Positions 15,973 to 23,992 of a stretch of 29,317 bases of DNA are shown in pieces. The translations under genes and the position numbers were made by a program. The stretch's first letter is position 1, and each line of letters opens with the position of its first letter. This stretch comes from Candidatus Nitrosopumilus sp. (lineage in GTDB: Archaea; Thermoproteota; Nitrososphaeria; Nitrososphaerales; Nitrosopumilaceae): contig JAOUAY010000003.1 in the NCBI GenBank assembly GCA_029860565.1, positions 1 to 29,317 of the forward strand, written 5' to 3'. The notes under the pieces are model-generated. The model was not told where the DNA came from. It did no database searches and worked only from the letters and a program-made list of their open reading frames with translations.

Positions 15973-16010
15973 AATAGATAATTTATTTTTCTAATATGTA
16001 TACAACACAA

Positions 16011-16409
16011 TTAATTTCTTGACAGTGATAATGCTTTGTTTATGCTCATCAAATTTACTATTCCCAACAATGTATCATATTCATCTATTATTGGAATTCT
16101 TCTAATGTTCCTTGCATAAATTAAATCCATTATTTCCCAAATTGATTGATCAGGCCCAGCATGAATTAATGGAGATGACATTATTTTTCTAATTGGTATG
16201 TCTGTTGAATTTGTAATTGTGATATTTTTCTTAACTAGATCTTTGTATGTTACGATGCCTACAGGTATATTATTATCAACAACTATGATGGAATCTCCAT
16301 CTAAATCTGTCATTTTTTTTGCAGCGTCTTTAACTAATGTTTGAATATCTACTGATATTATGTCTCTGTGCATGACATCCTTTGCTCTAATTATTTTACC
16401 CGATGCCAA
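16011..16409 (-). CDS. CBS-pair protein
   Basis: Encodes 132 residues. TTG 16409 is the only start that keeps the first CBS strand (KIIRAKDVMHRDIISVDIQT). CBS1 ends VDNNIPVGIVTYKDLVKK; CBS2 runs IPIRKIMSSPLIHAGPDQSI through RNIRRIPIIDEYDTLLGIVN. A full pair, intact unlike the one at 10065. It is likely a soluble nucleotide or adenosyl-ligand sensor acting on an unknown partner. Divergent from the run starting at 16510, with 100 bases between. Confidence 0.88.
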   Translation of the reverse strand: MASGKIIRAKDVMHRDIISVDIQTLVKDAAKKMTDLDGDSIIVVDNNIPVGIVTYKDLVKKNITITNSTDIPIRKIMSSPLIHAGPDQSIWEIMDLIYARNIRRIPIIDEYDTLLGIVNLMSINKALSLSRN

Positions 16410-16509
16410 TTGTCCTTCCTATTTTTTATGGTATAAGAAAACATGTAGATTTTGCCACTAATGACAAATGCCTATTCCATTGATAAATAAAACTGAATGA
16501 TCACCACTA

Positions 16510-16698
16510 ATGAACAAAAAAATGACGTTGTTGCCAATAGGTGCAATGACCTCAGATTCAATATTGTCATTGTCTGGATTTGGCATGTTATCAGCGCATG
16601 ATACAACAGAACATACTTCTTCAATTAGCAGGTTTACGATGAATAATTACAATTTATTTTGGAATTCTACTAGTCCTATTGAGGTAGACCAGTCATGA
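16510..16698 (+). CDS. 62-residue hypothetical protein coupled to the secreted-protein gene
   Basis: From ATG 16510: MNKKMTLLPIGAMTSDSILS, a weakly hydrophobic N-terminus, then polar residues rich in Ser, Thr and Asn. It has no clear signal peptide or domain. Its stop overlaps the next ATG (ATGA at 16695-16698), the main evidence that it is translated. It may mainly serve as a leader for the 437-residue protein. Confidence 0.45.
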   Translation: MNKKMTLLPIGAMTSDSILSLSGFGMLSAHDTTEHTSSISRFTMNNYNLFWNSTSPIEVDQS

Positions 16699-18008
16699 AG
16701 TCAATTGGGTTTCTAATTTTCTTTCTAGGTGCTATCTTAATTTCAGGTACTTTTGTATCTCAATCGTTTGCAGATGTTATCAGCCCTAGACAACAGATGA
16801 AACTTGATTTTACTGCAGAGCAAGTAATTTGTAGTGAGGGACTAGTCAAAATTATCAAAAGTTCTTCTGGAAAAGTATCTTGTGTAAAACCTACCACTGC
16901 TGAAAAATTAGCTCAAAATGGATGGGCAAAACAACTCTCAGAACAAAAACTAGAAGAAATTAAGACAAAGAAAGTCGCTAAAGGCGAGCCTGCTGGAACA
17001 ATTGAAAAGATTGCTACTTTGAAACAATTATCAAAAAAAGGCATTACTGGAACTTCCACTAGCATCTCGGGATATGCATATGTCTTTGAGGCATGTTCAA
17101 ATTCAAAAATAATCAGGGCCCCTGAGATTTATGTCACATCCGATAGTGAAGCAAAAAGTGTAAAACTGGGAAGCATGATAAAAGCTGATTCTTGCTATAC
17201 TAGTTCTGTAATAATCAAAGCTGCAGACCCTGCCTCGATTGATGCCACTTTATTAAACAAAGGTGGGATTTCTCAAAAGATTTTATCTCTTGAAAATCAA
17301 ATAGCAGATTTGAAAAATAGAATTTCTGCTGCAAAACAAAAAATTCCCTTATCTGATGAACAGAAACTGAATCCTGAAAATCTAAATAATATCACATCAA
17401 TGAAAAAAGAACTCAAAAATCTTCAGGATCAACTTAGACGATATTTGATGGTGTTGTATGTGCCTCCAAATGTTAAAGTGTCAAAAATTGATATTCCAAA
17501 ATCAATCACTGGGAAACCTCTTGATGGGATGAGTACTAATCTCATATCAGTTACTGAAAGCGTTGGTAAACTAGAATCTGGAGATGTTAATCTTAAGAGA
17601 TTCAATGTTGTTTTTGAGGCTTGTACAGGAAAAGAATCTGTACGACTTCCAATAATCTACCTGATCTCTGATTCTGATTATGTTGATGTTAAATTGATTA
17701 ATAGAATTATTTCTAACTCATGTCAAGTGGGATTCGAAAGAATTAATGCAATAGACTCTGAGACAATTATCGCTCAAATAAGCGGTAATTCAGGTGTATC
17801 TAAGCAAATCAGTGGATTGGAAAAACAAATTGATGACTTGAAAAACAGTTTGGACGAAAAAAGAAAAACATTATCCCAATTGCTTTCTAAAAAATTAGAT
17901 TCATCCGGTGAAGAATCGGCTGTAAAACTGGCACTTGACATTAGCCAGTTGCGTACAGATCTTTTGGAGGCTAGAACCCAAGTCAACGGTTTGATGCTTG
18001 GAGTTTGA
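16695..18008 (+). CDS. Secreted protein with two C-x32-C domains and coiled coils
   Basis: Encodes 437 residues. Signal peptide 1-26 (ends SFA). An N-terminal thaumarchaeal two-cysteine domain (about 27-76) has C46 and C63 with the pattern F-x4-V-x-C ... VKII ... CVKP. Repeat 1 spans about 127-190 (YAYVFEACSNSKIIRAPEIY, TSDSEAKSVKLGSM, C167) and repeat 2 about 303-365 (FNVVFEACTGKESVRLPIIY, ISDSD, C343). In both, the cysteines are exactly 33 residues apart. Each repeat is followed by a coiled coil (about 193-250 and 369-432). The form is a tandem duplication of domain plus coiled coil. The protein is extracellular and may be a filament, envelope or adhesion component; that is inferred. Followed 25 bases later by a paralogue. 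Confidence 0.8.
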   Translation: MKSIGFLIFFLGAILISGTFVSQSFADVISPRQQMKLDFTAEQVICSEGLVKIIKSSSGKVSCVKPTTAEKLAQNGWAKQLSEQKLEEIKTKKVAKGEPAGTIEKIATLKQLSKKGITGTSTSISGYAYVFEACSNSKIIRAPEIYVTSDSEAKSVKLGSMIKADSCYTSSVIIKAADPASIDATLLNKGGISQKILSLENQIADLKNRISAAKQKIPLSDEQKLNPENLNNITSMKKELKNLQDQLRRYLMVLYVPPNVKVSKIDIPKSITGKPLDGMSTNLISVTESVGKLESGDVNLKRFNVVFEACTGKESVRLPIIYLISDSDYVDVKLINRIISNSCQVGFERINAIDSETIIAQISGNSGVSKQISGLEKQIDDLKNSLDEKRKTLSQLLSKKLDSSGEESAVKLALDISQLRTDLLEARTQVNGLMLGV

Positions 18009-18033
18009 TGACAATATAGAATATTGAGATTAA

Positions 18034-19380
18034 ATGATGATGACTAAGTTTTTGGCCAGTCTATTTTTAATATCTGTCTTATTAACTTCCAGTGTAACTG
18101 CATCAAACATGGCATTTGCTGATGTAATTGCCCCCAACAAACAACTAGATCTTAATTTTACCCCCAAGGAGATTGTATGCAAAGAAAATTTTGTTAAAAT
18201 TATTCGAACATCAAATGATCAAGCTGCATGTGTTTCTCCCGATGTAGTTGATATCTTAGTTAAGCGAGGCTTTGGACTTTCTTCAAACCCTGAGGCAATA
18301 TCTGAAGTTATAGAACAACAATCCACACCTATTGGAAAAATAACTCATATGGCCACTACTAAGCAATACAAGAATCCTGGTGAAGTTGAATCTTTTCCCA
18401 AAGTAAATCATCATAACTATGTCTTCAAAGTATGTGCTTTTGAGGAAAAAATAAAATTCCCTGAGATAATTATCACTTCTGATTCAGAAACAAAATCTGT
18501 CAAGCTTCCTCGAGATGTTAGAGCAGATTCATGCAATACAAGTGCTGTAAAAGTTAGAGCGTCTGATCCTGATAGTATTTCATCTAGGCTACTAAACCAT
18601 GGGGGAGTTACTGAGGCAATTTCGGAATTAGAAGCACAAATTGCATCTTTAAAATCTGAAATTACAATTCAAAGAGAAAAATTATCCTCAATTAATGATG
18701 AAATTCCTAGTAATGACAGGGCCAAAAAAGTCTCTGCAATCCATAAAAAAATATCTGATATTAGAAACGAATTAAAAAGTGTAAGGGCAGAACTTCAAAA
18801 ATATTTGCTCCTTTTGAGTTTAAGTTCAACTAGCGATTTATCTCCAATTGCAAAGAACAAATCTATAACAGGAGTAGATGTTGATGGAATAGTGTCTGAA
18901 ATAATCTCCGTCAATAAAGCCTTGATTCAACCTGAAGACAGGCCTGAGAATTCAATGGTATACAACATAGTCTTTGAAATATGTACTGATAATACTTCCC
19001 TGAGGATCCCTGTGGTAGAATTATCTTCAGATATTGCTACAAAAACAGTAAAGATGGCAGAAAAAATCCCTTCAAATTCTTGTCAAGTATCTACAGGAAA
19101 AATCAATGCACTTGATGCAAATTCTATCGCTATACAATTAGCAGGACAGACTCAGTCATCTGAAACTATTTTATCGTTAGAAAAGAAAATTGAATCATTA
19201 AAAGATGAAATGAAAATCGAGCAAGAGAAACTCAATTCTGTATCTACTTCAAGTGCAATAAGTAAGCAAGAAAGGCAAATTTCAATTACTGAATCTACAA
19301 TAAAATCTCAAGAATTACGCAAAGAACTAAATTCCACAAAGGCAGAATTACACAAAATTCTCTTACAGGTTTATAGATAG
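18034..19380 (+). CDS. Secreted paralogue with two C-x32-C domains and coiled coils
   Basis: Encodes 448 residues. The start is one of three consecutive ATGs at 18034-18042. Signal peptide to about residue 29 (MAFA), then C49 and C66 (same spacing of 17 as in the gene before). Repeat 1 at about 128-192 (NYVFKVCAFEEKIKFPEIII, TSDSETKSVKL, C167) and repeat 2 at about 310-372 (YNIVFEICTDNTSLRIPVVE, SSDIATKTVKM, C350), with coiled coils after each (about 195-260 and 378-445). The order and lengths match the upstream paralogue throughout, so the pair arose by whole-gene duplication. It lacks a PEFG tail or C-terminal helix, so anchoring, if any, is through partners. Confidence 0.8.
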   Translation: MMMTKFLASLFLISVLLTSSVTASNMAFADVIAPNKQLDLNFTPKEIVCKENFVKIIRTSNDQAACVSPDVVDILVKRGFGLSSNPEAISEVIEQQSTPIGKITHMATTKQYKNPGEVESFPKVNHHNYVFKVCAFEEKIKFPEIIITSDSETKSVKLPRDVRADSCNTSAVKVRASDPDSISSRLLNHGGVTEAISELEAQIASLKSEITIQREKLSSINDEIPSNDRAKKVSAIHKKISDIRNELKSVRAELQKYLLLLSLSSTSDLSPIAKNKSITGVDVDGIVSEIISVNKALIQPEDRPENSMVYNIVFEICTDNTSLRIPVVELSSDIATKTVKMAEKIPSNSCQVSTGKINALDANSIAIQLAGQTQSSETILSLEKKIESLKDEMKIEQEKLNSVSTSSAISKQERQISITESTIKSQELRKELNSTKAELHKILLQVYR

Positions 19381-19438
19381 TTAGTTTAATTATGGAATTT
19401 ATTTAATATGAAAGAAAACAATAGAGGTAATTAAAAAA

Positions 19439-20215
19439 ATGCAAACTAAAAATAAAATTGAATATTCCAACTATGGGGAATATTTGGTTTCTGACAAACT
19501 AGAACTGTTTTTGCCAAAAACACAAATTATAATTGAAAAAAAAGAAAACAGATTTTCATACTATAGAAAAAATTCTGAAAACAAGGAATTAACAAAGTCA
19601 ATTTCGGGCAAAAAAGACAAGATACGAATAGAACTGGCACCAATTCTACCGCTCAATCTGCCTGCAAAAAAGACAAAGGATCTGATGTTTCTCAGACTTG
19701 CAGAATCTGTCTTTGTTGAGAAAGATTCTATGGCAGACATCTTGGTGGAGTTCCCAGTAGAAATTGGAATCTTTGTTGTAAATTCAGACAATTCTAAGGA
19801 TTTTTTTGACTGCTTTACATGTGAGCCAATGCATTCTAGATTTGCTCTTTATGGAACACCTGATAAGGGAAAACTGTGCATGTATGGCAAGGTAAAGCTG
19901 CTTGAGGAATCAGAAAAACCAGAGCCATACGTTTTTGCAAAGATGAAGGTTACCATTACCAACAAACTGAATGAAGGCCAATCTGTTGGAAAGTTAATCT
20001 TTTCACTCACACATCACAACATCTACTATCTGGATAATGTAGCAGATGCCCACATTGATGATATTAGTGCGCTCATCAAAAAAGAAGAGGCAATCAAGAT
20101 CATAGAGATAAAACATGTAGAGTATTCAAAAAAGGACAATAACTGGAAACTGGCCCCAAGAGCCAGCATCAAATCCGAAAAAAGAAAATTCTCAATGGAT
20201 AGGGGGTTTGACTGA
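19439..20215 (+). CDS. DUF432 family protein, partner of MscS
   Basis: Encodes 258 residues from ATG 19439. It has the DUF432 landmarks shared with 268-1020: YGEYLVSDKLELFLP, IRIELAPILPLNLPAKKT, VEIGIFVVNS and FTCEPMHSRFALYGTPD with GKLC. Its TGA shares one base with the following ATG (TGATG), the same junction as in the other copy, which argues that the two proteins must be made together. It begins 58 bases after the secreted pair. No signal peptide or membrane helix, so it is cytosolic, where it could act on the channel's soluble face. Confidence 0.85.
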   Translation: MQTKNKIEYSNYGEYLVSDKLELFLPKTQIIIEKKENRFSYYRKNSENKELTKSISGKKDKIRIELAPILPLNLPAKKTKDLMFLRLAESVFVEKDSMADILVEFPVEIGIFVVNSDNSKDFFDCFTCEPMHSRFALYGTPDKGKLCMYGKVKLLEESEKPEPYVFAKMKVTITNKLNEGQSVGKLIFSLTHHNIYYLDNVADAHIDDISALIKKEEAIKIIEIKHVEYSKKDNNWKLAPRASIKSEKRKFSMDRGFD

Positions 20216-21036
20216 TGGCCTTTGAGATTCTTGATGCCCCAATAATGGATACTGGAATAACAGTTGGGCGTATCCTAATCACTGCAATCATAGTATTTGT
20301 AGGGGTAATAATTGCCAGAATTGCGCGTCTAGTCTTCAAGAAAAGATTTGCAACAAAAATGACTGTTGATTCTGCCAAAAGTCTTGACAAACTAATCTAT
20401 TATGGAATCATTATCATCTTTCTTCTAGCTGCGACTGCCAGCCAAGGAATAGACATCAGTGGATTGATAGTGGCTGGAGGATTCATGGGAATTGTCATCG
20501 GATTTGCAGCCCAGTCAGTTGTCTCTAATTTGATATCAGGATTATTCCTGATGATTGAAAAACCTGTAAAACAAGGAAATCAGGTAGAGCTGCCAGATTC
20601 CAACGTAATTGGTACTTTGATTGACATTAACACATTCTCCTCCAGAATCCAGCAGTTTGATGGGACGGTTGTGAGGATTCCAAATGAGAAAATGTTTACC
20701 TCAAACATTCGAACCTTTGCATTATCCGAGATTAGGCGAAGCGATGTGACTGTGGGAATTGCCTACAAAGAAAACATCAGCAAGGCAATTGCAGTAATGA
20801 AAGAGGCAATTGAGAAAAATGTAGCGTACTCACTGATGGAACCTGCTCCAACCTTTTGGGTCACAGAGCTTGCCGACAGCAGTGTAAACATTTGGGTTAG
20901 AGTGTGGCATCCACGTGATGATCTAGTTGAGGTAATGCCAATTCTATTGACGGTAATAAAAGATGCATTAGACAAGGAAGGAATAGAGATTCCATTCCCA
21001 CAAAGGGTAGTGTGGAAGGGCAGTTCAAATGAATAG
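20215..21036 (+). CDS. MscS-family mechanosensitive channel
   Basis: Encodes 273 residues, the standard small-MscS size. Helices lie at about 17-38 (VGRILITAIIVFVGVIIARI), 60-78 and the pore helix at 84-112 (GLIVAGGFMGIVIGFAAQSV with the following SNLISGLFLMIEKPV). The beta domain starts GNQVELPDSNVIGTLIDINT, and the Asn-rich gate region is VRIPNEKMFTSNI. The C-terminal alpha/beta part ends GIEIPFPQRVVW, the usual C-terminal motif. Likely a membrane channel opened by tension, releasing solutes or ions. Coupled to DUF432 upstream; the UspA follows 56 bases later. Confidence 0.93.
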   Translation: MAFEILDAPIMDTGITVGRILITAIIVFVGVIIARIARLVFKKRFATKMTVDSAKSLDKLIYYGIIIIFLLAATASQGIDISGLIVAGGFMGIVIGFAAQSVVSNLISGLFLMIEKPVKQGNQVELPDSNVIGTLIDINTFSSRIQQFDGTVVRIPNEKMFTSNIRTFALSEIRRSDVTVGIAYKENISKAIAVMKEAIEKNVAYSLMEPAPTFWVTELADSSVNIWVRVWHPRDDLVEVMPILLTVIKDALDKEGIEIPFPQRVVWKGSSNE

Positions 21037-21076
21037 TGCCAGATATGGTTTTTCATATTGGTTAATTAGCAATAAA

Positions 21077-21123
21077 GGACAAGTGAAAAAAGATGCAATC
21101 CTATGAGGTCAAAAAGATACTGG
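21077..21123 (+). repeat. Left arm of an inverted repeat covering the uspA start
   Basis: GGACAAGTGAAAA through ATGCAATCCTATGAGG and AAAAAGATACTGG. It is repeated in inverse orientation at 21725-21769 with one 2-base gap and two mismatches. It includes the uspA start codon and first 10 codons. Confidence 0.8.
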
Positions 21124-21521
21124 TGCCACTTGATGGCTCACAAAACTCCTTTAGGGGACTGGAAAAGGCAATCTATTTTGCAAGACAATGCGGTGCTACA
21201 CTAACAGGACTGTACGTCAGTCAAAAGCCATCACGATACGGATTTGATAACATTGAAGATCTGGATTCATCCAAAAGAAAGCAAATTGATGTGCTTTTAG
21301 AAAAGGCAAAAAATACGGCTGCAAAAAACGGCGTAGACCTGAACGGAGAGATAATTCACGGCTCTGCCAAAAAGGATATTCTTGACTTTGCAAACAGATG
21401 GAACTATCACCTAATTGTAATTGGTTCAAAGGGTGCCGGTTCATCAGATGAGTCGTATTTGGGAAGTGTTGCAAACCACATACTTTACACATCCAAGATT
21501 CCTGTATTGGTTGTAAAATGA
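21093..21521 (+). CDS. Universal stress protein (UspA), ATP-binding type
   Basis: Encodes 142 residues from ATG 21093: VKKILVPLDGSQNSFRGLEK at the start, ATLTGLYVSQKPS in strand 2, and WNYHLIVIGSKGAGSSDESY followed by LGSVANHILYTSKIPVLVVK. The nucleotide signature G-x2-G-x9-G-S is intact. It follows the DUF432/MscS pair in the same direction and may respond to the same stress. The first 31 bases of the gene and 16 bases upstream are also present in inverse orientation at 21725-21769. Confidence 0.93.
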   Translation: MQSYEVKKILVPLDGSQNSFRGLEKAIYFARQCGATLTGLYVSQKPSRYGFDNIEDLDSSKRKQIDVLLEKAKNTAAKNGVDLNGEIIHGSAKKDILDFANRWNYHLIVIGSKGAGSSDESYLGSVANHILYTSKIPVLVVK

Positions 21522-21533
21522 TTTTAGATGAAA

Positions 21534-21707
21534 TCATCTTCTTATCTTTGAATATGCCAAGATGCCAGCTCCTGCCACACTTGCCATTACAATACCCAAT
21601 CCAATCAACCATTCTTGTGAGAACCAATTGTAATTTGTAATGATTAAAACTCCAACCAAGATTGCAATTATGATAACTAGTGCAGAAATTATCAGATTTG
21701 TTGACAT
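21534..21707 (-). CDS. 57-residue membrane protein, two helices
   Basis: ATG 21707 begins MSTNLIISALVIIIAILVGV, then LIITNYNW, a short turn (FSQEW) and a second helix LIGLGIVMASVAGAGILAYS, ending KIRR. A hairpin with both termini inside is likely by the positive end. It faces the UspA gene, stop to stop. A tiny inverted copy of the UspA start lies just upstream (stop TAA then AATG), so translation may be coupled to it. Function unknown. Confidence 0.65.
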   Translation of the reverse strand: MSTNLIISALVIIIAILVGVLIITNYNWFSQEWLIGLGIVMASVAGAGILAYSKIRR

Positions 21708-21713
21708 TTTAAA

Positions 21714-21755
21714 TTAAATCCTGTCCAGTATTTTTTTGACCTCATAGGATTGCAT
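21714..21755 (-). pseudogene. Inverted 13-codon remnant of a UspA start
   Basis: ATG 21755 gives MQSYEVKKILDRI and a TAA. The first ten residues equal those of the UspA at 21093, after which the UspA sequence (VPLDGS) is lost. It ends six bases before the ATG of the 57-residue protein. It is either a leftover of a duplicated usp gene or a leader peptide made from one. Confidence 0.65.
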
Positions 21756-21769
21756 CTTTTCACTCGTCC
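21725..21769 (-). repeat. Right arm of the inverted repeat
   Basis: Read on the minus strand it is GGACGAGTGAAAAGATGCAA and on to AAAAAAATACTGG. Apart from a 2-base gap in the A run, 43 of 45 positions match the left arm at 21077-21123. The arms enclose about 600 bases with the UspA gene and the two-helix gene. Confidence 0.8.
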
Positions 21770-21891
21770 ATGCTAAATTTTTTGCTCCTCACTACAAGCA
21801 AAATAAGATTCAGTTGAACTCTGACTGTTTAAAATATAGTACAGTTCAAGTGACCATTGAAATAAATTATATCTTTCATACATTTCTTTTG

Positions 21892-22338
21892 TTATTTTAA
21901 AGTCAGCATGTTGCAGTGCACCTCGTCATGTATTGCACTAACTACATCATTGTAGTGTGTTTCTTCTGAATGAGACATGTGTGGGTGATCAACTATGAGC
22001 AGATCTATCTTGTTGGATTCCACGTATTGGATTATGCTGTCAACTAGTGTTTCTGTGGATTTGAATGATGTTTTCAGGTCAACATTTTCTTGTTTTGCCT
22101 TTTCTTCAAATTTCTTTAGTGCATCCTCCACTAGATGTTTTTGTTCGTTCTCCTTTTTCTTGTTGTTTTTACTCTTAAAGAAGAGAAATTCAGGTTGTTC
22201 TGCCTGCATGAATTCCACAACAGACAGTTTGGCATTGTTGGATTTTGCCAAAGACAAACCCATGTCAAACGCCGTTTCCTTGTTTGTTGGCTTTACATAA
22301 GTTACAAGAATATTGCTAAAAGCATCGGCGCTAATCAT
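21892..22338 (-). CDS. Divergent Usp-like protein
   Basis: Encodes 148 residues from ATG 22338. NILVTYVKPTNKETAFDMGL at the start and AKLSVVEFMQAEQPEF in strand 2 suggest the Usp fold, as does KIDLLIVDHPHMSHSEETHY near the end. The Gly loop for ATP is absent (DHPHMSHSE instead). Residues 52-75 are a Lys/Glu-rich insert (SKNNKKKENEQKH). It ends VHCNMLTLK. Three His and one Cys in the last 40 residues could bind metal. It is upstream of nothing in its direction and stands alone. Confidence 0.6.
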   Translation of the reverse strand: MISADAFSNILVTYVKPTNKETAFDMGLSLAKSNNAKLSVVEFMQAEQPEFLFFKSKNNKKKENEQKHLVEDALKKFEEKAKQENVDLKTSFKSTETLVDSIIQYVESNKIDLLIVDHPHMSHSEETHYNDVVSAIHDEVHCNMLTLK

Positions 22339-22525
22339 TGTGTCTCACCAATAATTGTAATGTGTGTGTTATCAAGTTCCCTCCTATGATGAAACTATCT
22401 AATCTGGTATTTATCATATTTTTTATTCTTATATCAAAATTAGTGATTTGGGAATATTAACTTTGCATGACAGTATATAGCACAGTAGTCAAATACTGGT
22501 AAAAAGACATTTTGTGAAACTGGAA

Positions 22526-23992
22526 TTATGATTTACCTTGTACTGATGCATTATCATTTATTTCATTTACAAAACCTCCCTCTTGGCTTTCAGGTGGTGG
22601 AATTTTCTTTGCCTTGCCCATCCCCAAAGTGGTGATGATGACGGACACCATAATTATGACAAACACGATTTGCGGATATGCCTCCGCATTTGGGAGTCCC
22701 ATTGTCAATGGAAATGTTGCAAGCACTGCAGCTGCCAATCCTCGAGGGATCATTACGGATGTCACTTTTCTGTCCAGCTTGGAGAATCTCTTGGTCAGGG
22801 TGGTCTTGGTAAGGATGACACGTCCAACATAAATTACCACAGTTGCAACAATTCCAAATATGATGTATTCCATATTTCCAAAGCTTGCAAGCAATCCGAC
22901 AAATACAAAGAAGAACGTCCTTACCAGAAACGTCAGCTGGTTGTGCATGGAATCATCTAAATCCACCCTTGGTAATTTGAATCTCAGATATCTTGAAAGA
23001 TGTGCTTTGTTTCCAAGCATTAATCCAAATACCAAAGCTGTCAACGCACCAGACTCACCAAATGCGTTTGCCATAAAATAGAGAACAAATAAAATTCCCA
23101 GAGTCAGCATGTATGCATGCTGGCTGTTTGACAGCTTTGTTGAAAGATACATCCATGGAATTCCTACTGCAAATCCAAGAAGCAATCCAACTGCAACGGC
23201 CCTGCCAATCGTATCTCCCAAGGTGTTGATATCCAGACTACCTGTCAGTACCGCCTCAAATAGAACAAACGCAACGATGGTTGCCAAGATATCTGTCAAT
23301 GCAGACTCAAAACTCAACATTGACTTTGCATCTCCTGAGATGTGAAGATTTCTGACCAGTCCAAATACAATTGCTGAACTGCTTCCGCCCACTATTGAGC
23401 CAAGCAAAATACTCTCAATCCATCCCCACTCCAGCCAGTAATGAGTGAGGCCAGTCACTATTCCGACGGATATGACAAATCCGATTATAGAAAGAATCAA
23501 TGCAAAATGAGCAGTCTTTACCATGCTTTTTATTTCAAGGTTAAGGCCACCATCAAACATGATTATTATCAATGCCAATGCCGCAAAATATGGGACCACC
23601 TCAAGCACAACTTCAGGCTGTATTATGCCCAAAACAGGGCCAATCAGGACACCAAGCATCATTATGAACGCAACATCCGGTATTCCCGTCTTTTTGAAAA
23701 AAGACTCTCCAATCACTCCAAAGAAGATCACTACACCTGCTGCCAGCAACAAGACAGGTGGCGATACCAAGGAGGATTCAGAAGTTGACAGAGATACCAT
23801 CGTATCTTGTATGTTTGCAAGACCGTTGATCAGAAAATTCGATGAGGATGCTGAATCACTTTGTATTTCAAATGATGGCAGCATTTCTGAGATTTTTGAC
23901 TTTAGTTCTTGAGAGTTAAATGAGCCAAAAGAGAATTCATCAAGATAATTTTTGAGAGTATCTATGATGCTGAAGAGAAAAAATATTTCCAT
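22526..23992 (-). CDS. CPA1-type Na+(K+)/H+ antiporter
   Basis: Encodes 488 residues from ATG 23992. After an extra N-terminal region of about 75 mostly polar, Ser-rich residues, membrane helices begin at PPVLLLAAGVVIFFGVIGE. Family marks include GIPDVAFIMMLGVLIGPV, IIIMFDGGLNLEI, the broken-helix site SFESALTDILATIVAF (Asp234, the ion-binding acidic residue; the usual ND is TD here) and SVMIPRGLAAAVLATFPL. It exchanges Na+ or K+ for protons across the cytoplasmic membrane, helping pH and salt balance. The C-terminal tail (about 30 residues) is soluble. It is monocistronic. Confidence 0.9.
   Translation of the reverse strand: MEIFFLFSIIDTLKNYLDEFSFGSFNSQELKSKISEMLPSFEIQSDSASSSNFLINGLANIQDTMVSLSTSESSLVSPPVLLLAAGVVIFFGVIGESFFKKTGIPDVAFIMMLGVLIGPVLGIIQPEVVLEVVPYFAALALIIIMFDGGLNLEIKSMVKTAHFALILSIIGFVISVGIVTGLTHYWLEWGWIESILLGSIVGGSSSAIVFGLVRNLHISGDAKSMLSFESALTDILATIVAFVLFEAVLTGSLDINTLGDTIGRAVAVGLLLGFAVGIPWMYLSTKLSNSQHAYMLTLGILFVLYFMANAFGESGALTALVFGLMLGNKAHLSRYLRFKLPRVDLDDSMHNQLTFLVRTFFFVFVGLLASFGNMEYIIFGIVATVVIYVGRVILTKTTLTKRFSKLDRKVTSVMIPRGLAAAVLATFPLTMGLPNAEAYPQIVFVIIMVSVIITTLGMGKAKKIPPPESQEGGFVNEINDNASVQGKS

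Noticed and set aside
16455..16513. Direct repeat CCACTAATGA at 16455 and 16504
   Set aside because: Ten bases only and the second copy includes a start codon; chance is likely in AT-rich DNA.
22339..22420. AGGAGGG before a TTG and a short frame ahead of the Usp-like gene
   Set aside because: The frame has no protein character and overlaps the usp start; possible leader but too weak.
22583..23912. Several open frames antisense to the antiporter
   Set aside because: They mirror the CPA1 gene and lack protein-like character.
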